From Atopsyche davidsoni (taxonomy: Eukaryota > Arthropoda > Insecta > Trichoptera > Hydrobiosidae), in the NCBI GenBank assembly GCA_022113835.1, contig JAILWY010000025.1:310001-374000 (forward strand): 64,000 bases of DNA, written 5' to 3'. The position numbers were made by a program, and so were the translations under genes. Below the pieces are notes generated by a model. That model was not told the origin of the DNA and did not search any database. It was given only the letters and a program-made list of their open reading frames with translations. This document shows, in pieces, positions 47,742 through 61,200 of the stretch (position 1 is the stretch's first letter; each line of letters starts with the position of its first letter).

Positions 47742-48004
47742 CATTTTCTAAAAAGCTTATTTGGCCTTGTTTCTAAAAAGACTTTTTAAATGTTAAGAAA
47801 TTCGTATTATATGTAGTTATTATTTTCAAAATGAGAATTATAATATACACAATATAGCCTCATCAGGTTTTTTTTGCATTCAATTAAATGAATTAAAAGA
47901 CATGTCATACAGAACTGGAAAACACTTGCGAGTCGCAAATATTATTATATTATATTGGTTTCGCGCTAAATTATATTTATTCAGTTCAAATTTCGGTTAG
48001 CAGC
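47742..48004. other. Intergenic DNA, no gene recognised
   Basis: AT-rich, nothing recognised. Confidence 0.4.
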
Positions 48005-48075
48005 AGTGCCGCAGTGGCTCGAGAGGGACGTGGGTTTGAATCCCTTGCAACTTGTGTCGGAAATTTTTCGTTTAG
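48005..48075 (+). repeat. tRNA-like segment, probable SINE fragment
   Basis: GTGCCGCAGTGGCTCGAGAG followed by GACGTGGGTTTGAATCCC has an A-box-like and a B-box-like part. The distance is short and no cloverleaf closes, so a SINE remnant is more likely than a tRNA gene. Confidence 0.4.
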
Positions 48076-50478
48076 TTATTTTATGTGGCAACCGATAGCC
48101 TAAAAACATATTGTTTGGTATTATTTCTAAAAGATGTGAGTTGATAACTCACTCAATAACGTTTCTAAATAGCATATTCTAAGCACGAGAGTATCCAAGC
48201 TCCATTGCGAACTTTCCAGAGCTTCCTCATTCACTACATGAACTGAAAGCTTTTCACAGTAATTCAAAACTAACACACGCATTCAGCCCAGTCTATCATC
48301 TACACAACGGCGATACTCTATGCAAAAACTTCTGTAATGATTGCAATATTAAACGGGGTGTGGGAGAATACAGCACCTAGGCGGGGAGCGGGCAGATACA
48401 ATGGGGAGCGGGATGTACAGGGTGGCCACGATTTTCGAGTGAACACTCGGAGTCGAGCGATTTATTTGTATGGAGCGACATTAATGTCCACGCTGTATAC
48501 TGACTAATGATTATGTGCCTCAATGACAACCGCACAGCACACGAATGACAGATATAGACAGAAATGTTTTGGATGTCAATATATAATAGACGTTCAAAGT
48601 GTATGGACAGGAAATAATTATACTTTGATTTCAATAACTAACTTATTAGCTAATATTTATTTTTAATAGACTTTCATGCATTTATTCAGTATTTTTGGGT
48701 TTAGTTTACGTATTTCATGTTACAAAAAGCACATGAAGTATTAAAAATTGTATTTGTTAGCTAAGTTACCAGTTCTCAGAGATCAATTTATAGTAGAAGA
48801 AAATTAATTAATATCGTAATCTTAAAAAAATTAAACAATTAATAATATTAATAGGCAGAAAATAAAACGATGTCCGGAAGCGACAAATGTTTTGATTATT
48901 TATGAAGCAGAATTTCCATAACTTTTTTTTTTCTTCATAATTTTAACTTAATAGCAAAACACTTTACTTATATATTGTCAATCTTTAAAAAAATGTAAAA
49001 AAATTTTATATCGAAATTTTCCTCTTATTTAATTAAAAAATTTGGACATAATGAATACATAATTTAGAAAAAAACTGATCAGTACAAAATTTCATTTTAT
49101 TCATTTCAAAAATCTGCCTTTCAAGATCATTCTTTGTTTAATGATTCTAAAACCCGATTCCATTCATTTTCTTACATTTTTAATTTTAAATTTAATAGTA
49201 AAATGCTTCTATTTATTTGGACGCCAATTATATTCATTTAAAATAATGCGTTAATTATAATAACAACAAACCTTTAACATTTCTGTTGCGTAAAATGTTA
49301 TATGTGAGACGGTCTTCACAAAAATCAATAATATGTTATATTTTCAGTATTTTTTCCCGAATTCCATACTATATTCGTTTCAATTCCAATATTTGTTTCC
49401 ATCAGTTAGTTGAATTCTTTTATAATGAATGTATATTTATTTTAATCTTCTTTATTTATTTATTGTTTTAACGAGGTGTACAATTTTTTTAATGGCAAAT
49501 TTTTTATGCGACATATTGTTTAGACAGTACATTTTTTTTTGAAATTAGGTGAAATTAATGCAATAATTTTTGATTATAATATTTTCAATTTAATTAAAAT
49601 GTTTTTTTTATTTGACGTTTTAAAGTTTCAAAAGTTCACTGCATTCAATTATGATAAAAGACCTTGATGCAATTTGCAAATAAATGAAAATTTTGATCAA
49701 AACTGTGGCTTTCTCGTCGTTTCACGTGTGAGTCCATTTCACATAAATGATGACAACGAACACACAACGTATCTTTGTAAGTATGAAATGTAATCTTTGT
49801 ATAATTATATAGCCAGTACTTTTTTATCAAATAGATTATCTTAATTTAAAATTATTTTACTCTACAAATGTTAAAGCTAAAATGTACTCCGGGCGTAATT
49901 TCGCAGTCGGGTACCGACCTTGAAACTTGTAGGGGACTTCAGCCCAAAGCCGCACAAAAACTAAGCGAGCCGATAAATTATAATTTGAAACAATACGGGG
50001 GAGAGCGCGGGCTTGCGGACCAGGCAATATTTAATTACGGAGGTCACTGCGGCCACCAGACCAGGTGTGAGGACACTGTTACAGCACTCAGACATACAAA
50101 CAAACATTATATTTTATACTAACGAGTGTAGATCCACCACCCCGAGCCTTTCCTTGCCGAGAAAAGCCCATACGACCGGCCACATTGCAATATATACCTG
50201 TTTAATGTAGACCTTTTGTTTTGGATTCTTTCCTTTGCAAATGGAGCTTTTGGGACTGTTCGTATTAAATACAATTATTCTACAGCATATCGCATTTTGA
50301 TTTCCAGCTTCCTATTTATTGATGGTATGCGTTTTGCGTTTTCAGTCAATATGAGCTTGGATGTCTTCCGCTCGTCGAACAAAGAAAGTCATAAATATCA
50401 GCTAAGTGTTCCGGGCCCGCGAGTAATTCTCAATCAGCTATGCCGTCGAGCTCGAGAAGTAAAGAATATGTAAATAAT
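48076..50478. other. Intergenic DNA, no gene recognised
   Basis: AT-rich; GC-richer patches at about 48350-48450 (starting ACAGGGTGGCCACG at 48418, which resembles a transposon end) and 49890-50180. No supported gene. Confidence 0.45.
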
Positions 50479-50615
50479 CAATATTTTTGACAGAGTATTT
50501 GGTGGAATACTTGATTGAATCAGTTTGATAGTGGCAACGTGAAATGTTGGCGAAACCGGTTACCAATAAAAATTAACACGTGGAAAAATCATTCAAGTAT
50601 TTTATTATATCAAAT
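50479..50615. mobile_element. Short inverted-repeat element, copy 5 (internal deletion)
   Basis: It begins CAATATTTTTGACAGAG and GGTGGAATACTTGA, and then jumps to the core CAGTTTGATAGTGGCAACG, AAATGTTGGCGAAACCGGTT, ACACGTGGAAAAATCATTCA and AAGTATTTTATTATAT. The left inner arm and the right terminus are missing. Confidence 0.75.
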
Positions 50616-53600
50616 ATATTAAAAATATATATTAAATGCATGACTAGTCAAAGGCCAAAATGATCATTTTTGTATGTGAGCGTTTTCGCCTTTAAGGATA
50701 TTTTCAAACTGAAAAATTATTGCAATCTTCTAGGCGTTTTGGCTACTAAATTTTATTGTTTAAAAATGGAGTATGTAATGGAGTCTGTATTTTTTTTTTC
50801 TTTTTCATTTTCATTGTTCTCAGTTATAGTACATGAAGTTAAATCTCTCTGGCTTGTAAAGTACAGACTTAAGGTTACCCAAATAAATTTGCAATCAAAA
50901 ATACGCTTAGAATTGAGAGATGGATCCTAATCTCCTATCAAAAGATTTTATTAAACTAGATCGTCGTTAGAGAAGCTTCATTGTTTTGATGATGGTGGTG
51001 ATATCAAAAGTTAAATGAATCGTTACAGAAAGATAGTATTTCTTGAATAAAGAAATCTTCGCCGTTTGTTTCCTTGACTCGATTATTTATGGCGTCCTCT
51101 CCGTTCCACAATCGCGACTCCTTCTCGCTCTCGCCTCGCAGGCTGTCCCGCTCACTCACTGTCTGCTCGTATTGTTAGAGTTAGAGCATGCTCGCGAGGA
51201 ACAACTTCCCGGCTGTAGCGGACCAAACAATCTCACCGACGGAAACAAACTGTCCAAACTGAAACTGAACAAATTTTATCCTTTTGATTTCTCAAGATAC
51301 CTCAAAGTTTTTCAATATTAGACTCACCAACCGGATTGTATTGCTTTAAGTTCAACGATTAAGCAATTGAAAAACATTTAGCTAGACTACTTAATATCTA
51401 CAGCACTATTGGTTGTTTAAGCCGTATCGAACCAATAGAAACAAGAAGTAAAGTCTCACTGTTAGATAAAGACAGCACAAACGTCAATTAAGATACTAGC
51501 GAAATGAAAAAAGATATATAACAGAGACTAAGAAAATTGATTGTCGTCAAATAGCCACTCAATTCTCAAAACAAATGCAAATAATCAATATTAAATTTAA
51601 AGCAACCATGGTCCTCAGAGCCGGATCAAAAGTATGGATGTGAAATGGTTTAATATTTCACAATAGGAAAAATGGCTGGAGAAAAATCAAAAGCGCTCAC
51701 AAAAAAATATTTGAATAATGTAACCTTTTCGCTGTTGATGTAAATAGAAAACTAGATTTTTTTTAATTAGAAAAAGACAGTCGTTTTCCAAAACAAATAT
51801 TTTATCGATGAATTGTGTCTTGTAAATTGAAAGTTGTTTAGTTTCATTTCAGGCATCAGAGGCATGTCTCTCTGTGAAGCAACTGTCAGGAATGACATCG
51901 AAAAGTTTCTAGACATTTGATTCAGATTTTAATATAACTGAAGTTCTGTTTCAGGCAGACGGTACACAGCTTATTAGATATGATCTATCGCAAATATACT
52001 GAATTAACATTCAAAGCAATCACGCAATCTCTGATCTTCTTCGCAATACTCAAAGCTTTGAGTGAAACTAACCAAAACCATACAAGGTATATTATATTAA
52101 TATATTCCTGTGTTTTTGAAAGTTGTTAAATTCACAAATTAATTTATACAACGTTCACACTGCGGAAAGTACTAAATAAGATGCTAAAATATTATTAGGT
52201 ATGAAATACATATATAGTTTTCGTTTTTGTGATGTTCTGCAAAAGTATCATCAGGACCAAGAAGGCCTGTTAATAAAAGGGCCTAAATAATTCACCCTTT
52301 ATGTTTTGGGACTAGTCAAAAAATACTAAATCAATGGAAAATATCTGGACTCTAGTGTTCAAAAGTATATTTTTATTTTTAAGAATTTCTTAAAAATAAA
52401 AAGAATAAGTATTGACAGTTTCAATTATTTGCAGTAGAGCGTGTATCTCTACATCAGCTTAAAGAGCGTGAGACCAAAACATTAGATTCCGCTAGTCAAT
52501 ATTTTAAATAATTTTACGATACACTAATTAAGCATCTGTGCTTATTCACACAGTTAAAATGTTTCATTTTGTCCGATGCAGGATTCGAGACGAGTAAGCT
52601 TCACGTTTTTATAAATTGCTGGAACTCGGGCTGAAAAATCAACAACGGTTGAATTCGGTTTAAATTTTTGAAATATATTTATTATCTTAAATATATTTAT
52701 TATCTGTAGCGCCCCCGCCCCTCGCCCGCCCTGCAAGGATAGACTGTCTCCATGAGAGATGAGAATAATACCTGACTCGTGTAATAATATGTCTGCCGGC
52801 CCAGAGCGCCGGGTGAGAAGGTTACTATTTATTTGAATTATTTATCGTAAGTATTTAGTTTTGAACTGTACCTGACGTCGATTTTAAAACAATAGCTTTG
52901 TAAGGGAACATAGAAGGAACGGAGACAGTCATTGTAGATATGAATTACTTTCTATTGTGTGTGGAAATGGTCGTATAAGTAAATGAGAATTCTGATGATT
53001 ATTATTGAGCTTTGACCCGAGCAGGTTGATTGCGTATGCAATACTTAGATAATCGGTTTGCCAATGACGAGCACCGCTTTTTAACCCAACCCCAACCCAT
53101 TGATGTCATGAAATAAAAATTAGTTTTTTTAAACTTTTTTTAACACATTGAATCGTTTACTCGAGATTAATTGAATATTATTTTCAAGAGAATAATAAAC
53201 ATTTAAGACAAATTTTGTTTGAACTTTAAATTTTTTTTCAATTGTTTTATTTATAGCTTAGCTGCTTGGTATTATCAAGGCACGGGGGATGGGCAGCACG
53301 GGCAGGGACGTCGGAGATATTTGCGCCAGAAATAGAGTAGACTCGAGCGAGAGGGGCGGGGAGGTAATGAGGGAGGTTGCAGTGTTGTAGGGGAAGTCCG
53401 GCGCCTGCAAGGGAGGTCAAGGGGCAGGGGATGCTTCAGCAAGAGACAGCCTTGCGCACAGTGCGGTGTGCTAAAAAATATTATATTTTTTAACTCGACA
53501 ATGCTCATATAACTAAACTTCAATTCATTCGTTTAATTGCTATTAGGAAAACAATTGTTAAAGGGAGAGGTTGTTAGAAAGAGAGAAAATAATTGTCAAG

Positions 53601-53654
53601 TGGTAAAGGGCAACTTAAGAGTGATTGCTTGTTATTATGTAAATTCTCACTCAG
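50616..53654. other. Intergenic DNA, no gene recognised
   Basis: AT-rich with GC-richer islets at about 51080-51250, 52690-52820 and 53280-53460. In the second, ATGTCTGCCGGC...CGCCGG (52789-52812) is followed by GTGAGA and could be a tiny first exon; no partner is known. Confidence 0.35.
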
Positions 53655-53735
53655 TTTGATGATGCCAACGTGAAATGTTAACGAAACTGTCCAACAATAA
53701 ATATGTAAAAAAATCACTTTAGTAATTTACTTAGG
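53655..53735. mobile_element. Short inverted-repeat element, copy 6 (core only)
   Basis: CAGTTTGATGATGCCAACG, AAATGTTAACGAAACTGTCC and AAAAATCACTTTAGTAATTT match the core and the adjoining arm. This copy has G at the position corresponding to hammerhead G8, unlike the others, but its GAAAC box and stem carry changes. Confidence 0.65.
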
Positions 53736-55869
53736 TTTAAGTCAAAATAATTATTTCCTTATTAGTAATTTGGTACATATCACAAGAAGGGAATTTTTCC
53801 TAGAGTGACTTTTGAGTAAAGATTTCTCGATCTCAAATGAACATAAAAAATGCGATTGTTTTCTTAAAACCTCAAAAAAAAGTTATGTTTCATAAAATAA
53901 TAAAATCTATTTTAAAAATTGTATTGTAAATATAAGTTGAAAATTGTATGCCGCCGCTGGCATCTGAACAGCGCATCGGGGGTGAGTGATTCCTGAGCGA
54001 GGGCTTATCTATTTATTTACTATAAGGTTTCAAATCATATTTGTTACTACTGCGTATATTTTATGGAGGATTAACATCTGTCTGGAGTAACATTTGGATT
54101 TCGTATAAAAAAGTAGTGTTAATTAAAGAAGTATTTTATCTTATTCGCTCCTATTGAAATAACTATTTATACAATGAAATATTTATATTTTTAAATGCAA
54201 GGACATCTATGAACAATCGCTTAAAGTGTTTTTATCCCAGCGAAAAAAAATCATTTGATTGTAGCTGAAATTACAAAGCACGAGATATGAAGCCGATTGA
54301 ATATATTTATATTGCAAAGTGAGTAATCTGTCACGAAACTGGTCCAATTGAAAGATAGTGAAATCTTTAAAAAATGTTTTCCAAATAGAGTCCAATGATT
54401 AAATTTCCGGTTCACATTTTGTTTGCATTTACTTAAATTTGTATTGAATGAATTATATATAGTTAATCGATTTTTTCGTAGGTTAATACATGTGCGCTTT
54501 GAAAAAATTACATTTGTTTGTTAATAAATTATTTTAAAGATATTTTGCTGTAATAGCAGAAGAATTTATTTTATCAAAACCATTTCAAATATTTTGTAAT
54601 TTGCTTTTTCAATAATCTCGTATTCAGAATTTTTTTGAATAAAAATCTAATGTTGTGACAAAAAATTACAAGAAACTCAGTTTGGATAGAAAATTTTTAC
54701 CAAACAATTCAGAATAAAAAAGAAGAATGTCTAAAAATAAAAATAGAAAAGCCTGATATTTTGTGGTTATTTATGATAAAATTTAAATATTTCGATCAAT
54801 CGATTTTATATATTTAAATTCAAAATTATTTGGCAAAAATAATAAACCGATCATGCCCACCACTAGGTTCTTTCTTCCAGTCTTCTCGGCTACTCACCCT
54901 CAGCTGTGAGAGGTGCGACCTCGCTTGTTAGCGCTGAAGGCTTTCAGAGTGAAGCCTTAACAACTCGGGAAAAAACAAATCAAACGCCACCCACGAAGGG
55001 GTTACCAAAACTCCAGGTGTAAAAAAAAATTATTACGCGCGTAGTAAAAATTTCAAAATAACTTGATTGTTCAAACATTGATACCTATTTTTGTTTCGAG
55101 AGTAGGAAACATCCGAGCCGAGATAATTTGAAAAGCCCATGACTATGCTATTTTGTACAAGTAGAAGCAGATGCAATAGTATGCGTCAGAGGCAGTTGCG
55201 GCTGTGCACAGCATTTGCCTTATTGCACTTAAAAAATCACATAAAACATTCATAAGTATAGATATTTTGAAAAGTTTATCTTCTTTAGATTTTGTAGACA
55301 TTTTAAAATATTTCGAACTTTAGGCATTGTCATTCCAAAAATTCAATGAGAAAAAACAATGTACCTATGTCAGCAAAATAATATATTCCCTTCTTCCAGA
55401 CTATCATGAATTGGTGTGTCATTTTTATTGACGCTTATATTGATAAAAGTTATTTGAAGCTGTGTGTATTCTTTAGAGGTAGTTTATTTTAATTTATGTT
55501 GGCTGAAAAGTAACGATGTTGATATTGTTCTGCCCAGACTTCTTCAAGCCACAAGCCACTTTTAAAGCATAAAAAGCGGTTGCTTCAATAATTGAGTGAA
55601 GGCCATTCCGTGGCAAACGAAGTTACAACAAGTTGATGCAATCTGTGGTAGCATCTATAATTCCAGCTCGCTGTATCGTTACACAGTACACAAGCCTAAT
55701 TGGTATCGATGTGCAGCTTATTATTTTATATTCAATGTTTAATATTCACTGCCTTTGTCAAGCTTTCAGGATCAATCATCCTTCAAAAGCTCATCTTAAG
55801 TACAAAAGCCTTGTCGTCTTTCAATTTAATCAATACTCAATTCAATATAATCAACGTTGATTACAACTT
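53736..55869. other. Intergenic DNA, no gene recognised
   Basis: AT-rich; GC-richer patch near 54850-55010. No supported gene. Confidence 0.45.
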
Positions 55870-55985
55870 GATAAGTACATTTTTTCAAATATTGAAAAAT
55901 GATTAAAGAAACTCTCAGAAAAATATCATCGTGATTTTTGTGGGATTCGAATCCACATCCCCAAGCTTACATGGCCTGTGAGACG
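55870..55985 (-). repeat. Fragment of the composite tRNA-like element
   Basis: On the minus strand: GGCCATGTAAGCTTGGGGAT, B box GGATTCGAATCC (55943-55954, written on plus), ACGATGATATTTTTCTGAGA and GTTTCTTTAATCATTTTTCA. It lacks the A box and the palindromic half. Confidence 0.7.
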
Positions 55986-56054
55986 GTTTTAAAAATACTA
56001 GCTCATTCATCCCTTAAAAATCAGTGTTATATTGCAAATCTAAAAACAACCTAA
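55986..56054. other. Short spacer
   Basis: Unremarkable AT-rich sequence between two tRNA-like segments. Confidence 0.3.
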
Positions 56055-56120
56055 TTTACCAGTGACCAGCAGGTTTGCTTGCTTACCACGAGGCCTCGGG
56101 TTCTAATCCTGATGGAAGTT
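56055..56120 (+). repeat. tRNA-like segment of a second SINE type
   Basis: AGTGACCAGCAGGTTTGCTT then ACCACGAGGCCTCGGGTTCT AATCC: an A-box-like part, an anticodon-loop-like part and a B box (GGTTCTAATCC). The 3' body does not match the composite family, so it is a different tRNA-derived repeat or a degraded tRNA. Confidence 0.45.
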
Positions 56121-58014
56121 TTATACATGAATAGCCAATTTTTTTGAAGATTGCAATCGTTTATTTGTGAGAATTTTTGCGTTTTAAGGGTTTCTTTAAA
56201 CTAGCCACTGAACATTTCATATTTTATGTTTCAATATAGAGTTTTACAAATTTAACCGCACTGTAGAGATTATTTTATAGATTATGACATTTGTGTTATA
56301 TTTTACTAACTATTCCAGCAATTATTTTTGTAACTAAATTAATTTATTAAGTGTCAACAAAAAAATGATCTGTCCCTCTAATGAATATTATTAGCATTTT
56401 CAAACTATAAAGAATATTTTGAAGTATAAATATCTGAAGCCGAAACGGTTCTCTGAATGTACTTTCCATAATTTAAAAATAATCCTCGCAAATTTGTTAT
56501 TCGGACATTTGACCTGTAGCTTTTGAAAATTAAGCTTTATGGTGACCACGAAAGCTTTTAAATAAACAGATATATACATTTATTTAAAATTTTATTTGTA
56601 ACTTAACAAGCAGCCAGATTTTAGAAAGGTTGACAGTTGACAACTCGAAAATAAAAATGACACTCGTTTAATTAAAACATTTAAATATGCCACAATTTAA
56701 AAACATAATTTAACTTTACGCGACAGTGATGTGATACGGGTATGTGATTATAATTTTAACGTGGTTTTTGAAATGATTTAATAATTCTTTGCTTATTTTT
56801 TAGTAATTATTAAAATATATCACGTTTATTGAAAATAACTTATCATACACTCGTGGAGTACAATGGTGGACTTATTTTTCAACAACTTGTAGTTTTATTT
56901 TTGATTCAACGTTTTGGTTCCAGTACTGTTATATATTTTATTATTAAAATGTTTTTATTTCTTGAAAATGACTTAAGTATAGGAATTGAAGCGCTGGATA
57001 AAAACGTGACGTGACAACCGAGAAAATAAACACATTAACAACGGACGCTTAAACCTAAAAAAACAGAAGGCTCTCTGTAGGTTTTCGTTGAATTATTAAT
57101 TATTGATCATGCAAATAAAAGTAAACAAGATTTTTCTTTTAAATACTTTTAAAAGGTTTTTCTTTGAACTGCTTACAAATTTTTCAAACTCTTGCAGTGG
57201 AAAACAAATGATGTCTTGAAATGTTTTCCATACTAATCCAGGGATGAAATATGCTAATGCAAGCACCAGAAGCTTTCCGTATTTTCTTGCTTGCTATTTG
57301 TTTTGAATATTGGCAATTCATAAAGTCCAGAGACTTGAGAAAGAATTACTTTACACTGAGAAATATGAAGCAAAATATATAAATATCCTTAAAATTCAAA
57401 TAAGTAAAATATAAATATTTTCTGGATAGCAAGTACGTGTATAGGAGGCTGCTACCTTGCAATTATTTGGGACACCCTTATACCTGTATGTTTATGATAG
57501 GCAATAAATATTCTTTGCTCTAGCCCTCGTGCGGCATGAAGCGAGCGACCCGAGCATACGTGTGTTTCAATTATTAAAGAGCTCGCATTCTTGTAAACGA
57601 AGGAACAAAGAGACAACTGTACGGAATTAAATGAATCTTTTAAAACTAATAAAAACTACTGTCGATATTTCAATGTATTTGCAAGCAACGTTGATGAATT
57701 ACGAATTTGTTGCTTCTGGTTTGATACGTATTCAGCGTTTGCCTTGTAGAATAGAATAATGAAAATCGGTTCTTGGGTGTTGTGCGTTTTTCTGTTAAAG
57801 TTTCAATATTTTTATGACTTTTAATCTTTTTGAAGGATTTTGAGATTTTAAAAAATCACTGCTTTTTCTCGTCATTGCACATATCGATTGATTTTCCAAA
57901 TGTTTATTGTATTAAACTTATTATAGAGTATTATCATTAAATTTTGAACGTCTTTGTTTTGCAAATATCATTGAGAATGGGTATAGATGTACCCGAAGCT
58001 TTATCCCCCCGCAG
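56121..58014. other. Intergenic DNA, no gene recognised
   Basis: AT-rich; nothing recognised. Confidence 0.45.
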
Positions 58015-58247
58015 AGCCGGTGTCATTTCCTGCCTGAAAAATAAGATGTGGAAAATCTCAAGAGGTTACATATGGGAGATTCCGGAGAAAATTTACATTG
58101 CTTTTTAGAAAAAGCATTTGATATCTTTTCTGATAAACTACGAGTATTTCCACAACGTGTTTTACGATCCTTTGAACGTCGAGAAGCTGAATATTGAAAA
58201 ACATACCCAGACGAATGTGGAATCAAGGTTCCAATTTCTGAGTTCAG
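58015..58247 (+). other. Possible relic exon, family unknown
   Basis: The segment follows a clean acceptor (TTATCCCCCCGCAG) and ends at a good donor (TTCAG|GTACG). One frame reads AGVISCLKNKMWKISRGYIW, has a single TAG at 58106-58108, and then continues open as NYEYFHNVFYDPLNVEKLNI and so on to the donor. Two splice signals bracketing one nearly open frame suggest a former or unusual exon, but chance is a serious alternative and I recognise no family. Confidence 0.25.
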
Positions 58248-61200
58248 GTACGAAATAGTGGTCTTGTGGGTCCATGTACTAGGAATGGGAGATGTTGAAT
58301 GTTAAGATTCAAATATTGTGTTGTACTGCTGTGTTTTTATTTGATTACCTTTTTTGCTATAGAAAAATCAATTCATTTTACATACACCGTTTTAAAATAA
58401 TTGCTGCACATAAAACAAAGTGAAAATCTAACGACTTCTGGGAACCCCTTAGTTATTTGTCTAAAAAAATACATTTCAGGAAAATCAAAACATACGTGAA
58501 AGGATAAATTCTATTCGTTTGATTGGACGTTGAAAGTGAGAAACTCTAAATGTTGGTATATCATTACCTCGAACTGTTTGTTTAACGAATTTCACTATGT
58601 ATATACATTTATAAATGAAGTAATACATAATTTTTAGACAAAAAAAGATCTTTATTCAAAAAACGTTACATTTATAAAACAATGAGTGCATTGAATTTAA
58701 ATTTAGTCATAATAAATTATTTAAGCTGAACAACAATCTAGTTTGTATGAAAGCCAGTGCGCTCCGACAAGTCAGTCTGCCTCGCTTCCGGCGTGAACCA
58801 TCCTCTTCCCTTCCGACGGGATGTAATGCGACAGGAAACGGAGGTTGCGACAGACGAAGGCTTGCTTATACCCCGGCTTGTTGGAAATCACTAATGCAAC
58901 TCCGATCGCTTCTGTTCTCCATTCTAGAAATGAATATATTATGAAATAAACACAAACTAAATTCAAATCCTGTAGAGAAATGAACATACGAGTATCTACG
59001 CGAGACAAGAGATTATTTACTTTCACATACGTCAAAATACAGAAGGTTTAAAAGATTGTATGATTAGATTAAATGAATTAATTAATGGAACTGGTATTTA
59101 TTTTGTAATACTCCATTTTATAACAATAAAATAAAACCAAATGGTTTTGGAGACTACGTTTATTTTGCTTATAGCGAGAGCTCTTTCGCCGAACACGGCA
59201 TCTTCCTAGATTAAATGAGGTTTTTGGCCATCAAATCAATCTCTAAGTATGTGTATTTTTCCAAAATACACAGTGGTCGATGGAATATTTGATGTAGAAA
59301 ATGATGCTTGCCGAGGTAAAGTAATACTTTTGTTTATTATTAGGATTTGTAAGGTTTTATTATATTTGATAAGATACAGATTTTGCAAGCTTACTATGAG
59401 ATTTTCTTACGATGCTACTAATAAAAGGTTTCATAAAGTTTGATGAAAATTAATATTGTTTTGTGATATGTGACGTTTCTTGAGAATACTTAAGGTTTCA
59501 TAAACATTTATTCTAGAATTTTGTGAGATTTGTAATGGTGAGTTGAGGTTTGTGAGGTTTGAAGAGGTTTAAAAGGCTTGATGGAAATCTAAATCATATT
59601 AAACGTGGATTTTTCATTTCCCCGCTTAAGTCCATTATGAGCCTCTAACATTTTACCTGTGAAGCAAATTGCTTGCTCTCCGGGCGCACCGAAGACTTCA
59701 TTTGATTAAATTATGCAAGCGCATCTTCCATCGCAATAACCAAACTACTCCATGCACCGGTGATATAATTACACAGCTCCCTACATACTTCATGAATATT
59801 CACATAATGTTATATCACCTTCATCATGGGCATAACTATATATATATCATAATAAAAAAATACTTCATATTTATTTTATTGACTTCAATTGTAAGACAAC
59901 GGGTAATTTATCAAAGAATACATCAAATTAAAATAATTAGGTAAATCAGTATTTAATTAATCATTATGCAGCAGCCCGACACGAAGTACGGCAAGGTGAG
60001 AGCAGTATTGGAGTTGTACGTCTGTATTTACAAATAAACACGATTTTCCCGACAGTAAAAGTTTAGCTCACAGCAAGGCTTCTAAATTGGCACTTACAGG
60101 GTTTAATGATCTCTCACTCTCGTAGCGACAAGTGTTAGAGACTCGTGCCTCCGCACTGGGATAGGGGTGGGTTGAAGAAACAATAGCATTTAATAATGCT
60201 GCTACTTATTTGAGCAACAAACAAACCAATTCTCTAAAACTAATAAATAAATTTTTATGTCAATTTTCAAACTTATTGATTTCCACTTTTTTGTTAATGA
60301 AAATCGATTCTATTTTGAATATACAGTCATATATATGTTAAATATTCCAAAAGACACATTCTCTCGAAAATCTACTTCGGATAATTTAGCATTGAGACTA
60401 GATTCCGATACTAAATTTCGCGTAATTAAATAAAATTTAACCTTTCTTAATTTTTCTTTGCATAGCTGAATAATGAAAGTTGATTTACAATGTTTTAAGT
60501 ATCGAGATAATATTGCGGATAGTTGAATCATATACTTCTGTCGGTCCGATCAATTGAATAGTAAACTAAAATTTTTTTTTTTTTGACATGCGGGAGACAT
60601 TCGAGGTCAGATAATCTAAGAACGAAGAGTATTTAGCCATATTACTTGGAATAAGTAGGAAGGAGCAAGGAAAGAAGCAGGTAGCAATAGTTCAGAGACA
60701 ATTGCGGTTGTTTCTGGCTTGACACGACTCTGGCATATTTTTTCATATCTAACTGTAATCTTTATACAATGTATCTAAAATACCGAAATCCTGATTTGGA
60801 GGTTGTTTTTCTGGTTGGGTTTTCTTCTCTTCGAATCGATGGCTGTTTTGTCCGCCATGATGCGTCATCGAGATTCGTTCTCTTCCATGCTGAGAAATCC
60901 TATAAAACAACGAACAAAGGTTTTTTTCCTCGAGGGGAAAAAAATTGCAAAATTTAAAAAAAAAACTCACGGTCCATAAGCAAGCGGACTAGCCACCGGA
61001 GTACGAGGCGGTAAAATAAAATAAGGCTATGAGAAAAAATCTCGAAAAAGAAGCAACCGAAAAATCCCCTATTTCTTTGCTCCGCCTGAAGGGAGTTTCC
61101 ACGCATCCCTATCCCTTCCCTGGAGGCGCGGGTCGTACTTGCAGTGACTTCGTATCCACAAGCCTCGCTAATGTTTCATTATTCAGGCTCTGTTATTTTG

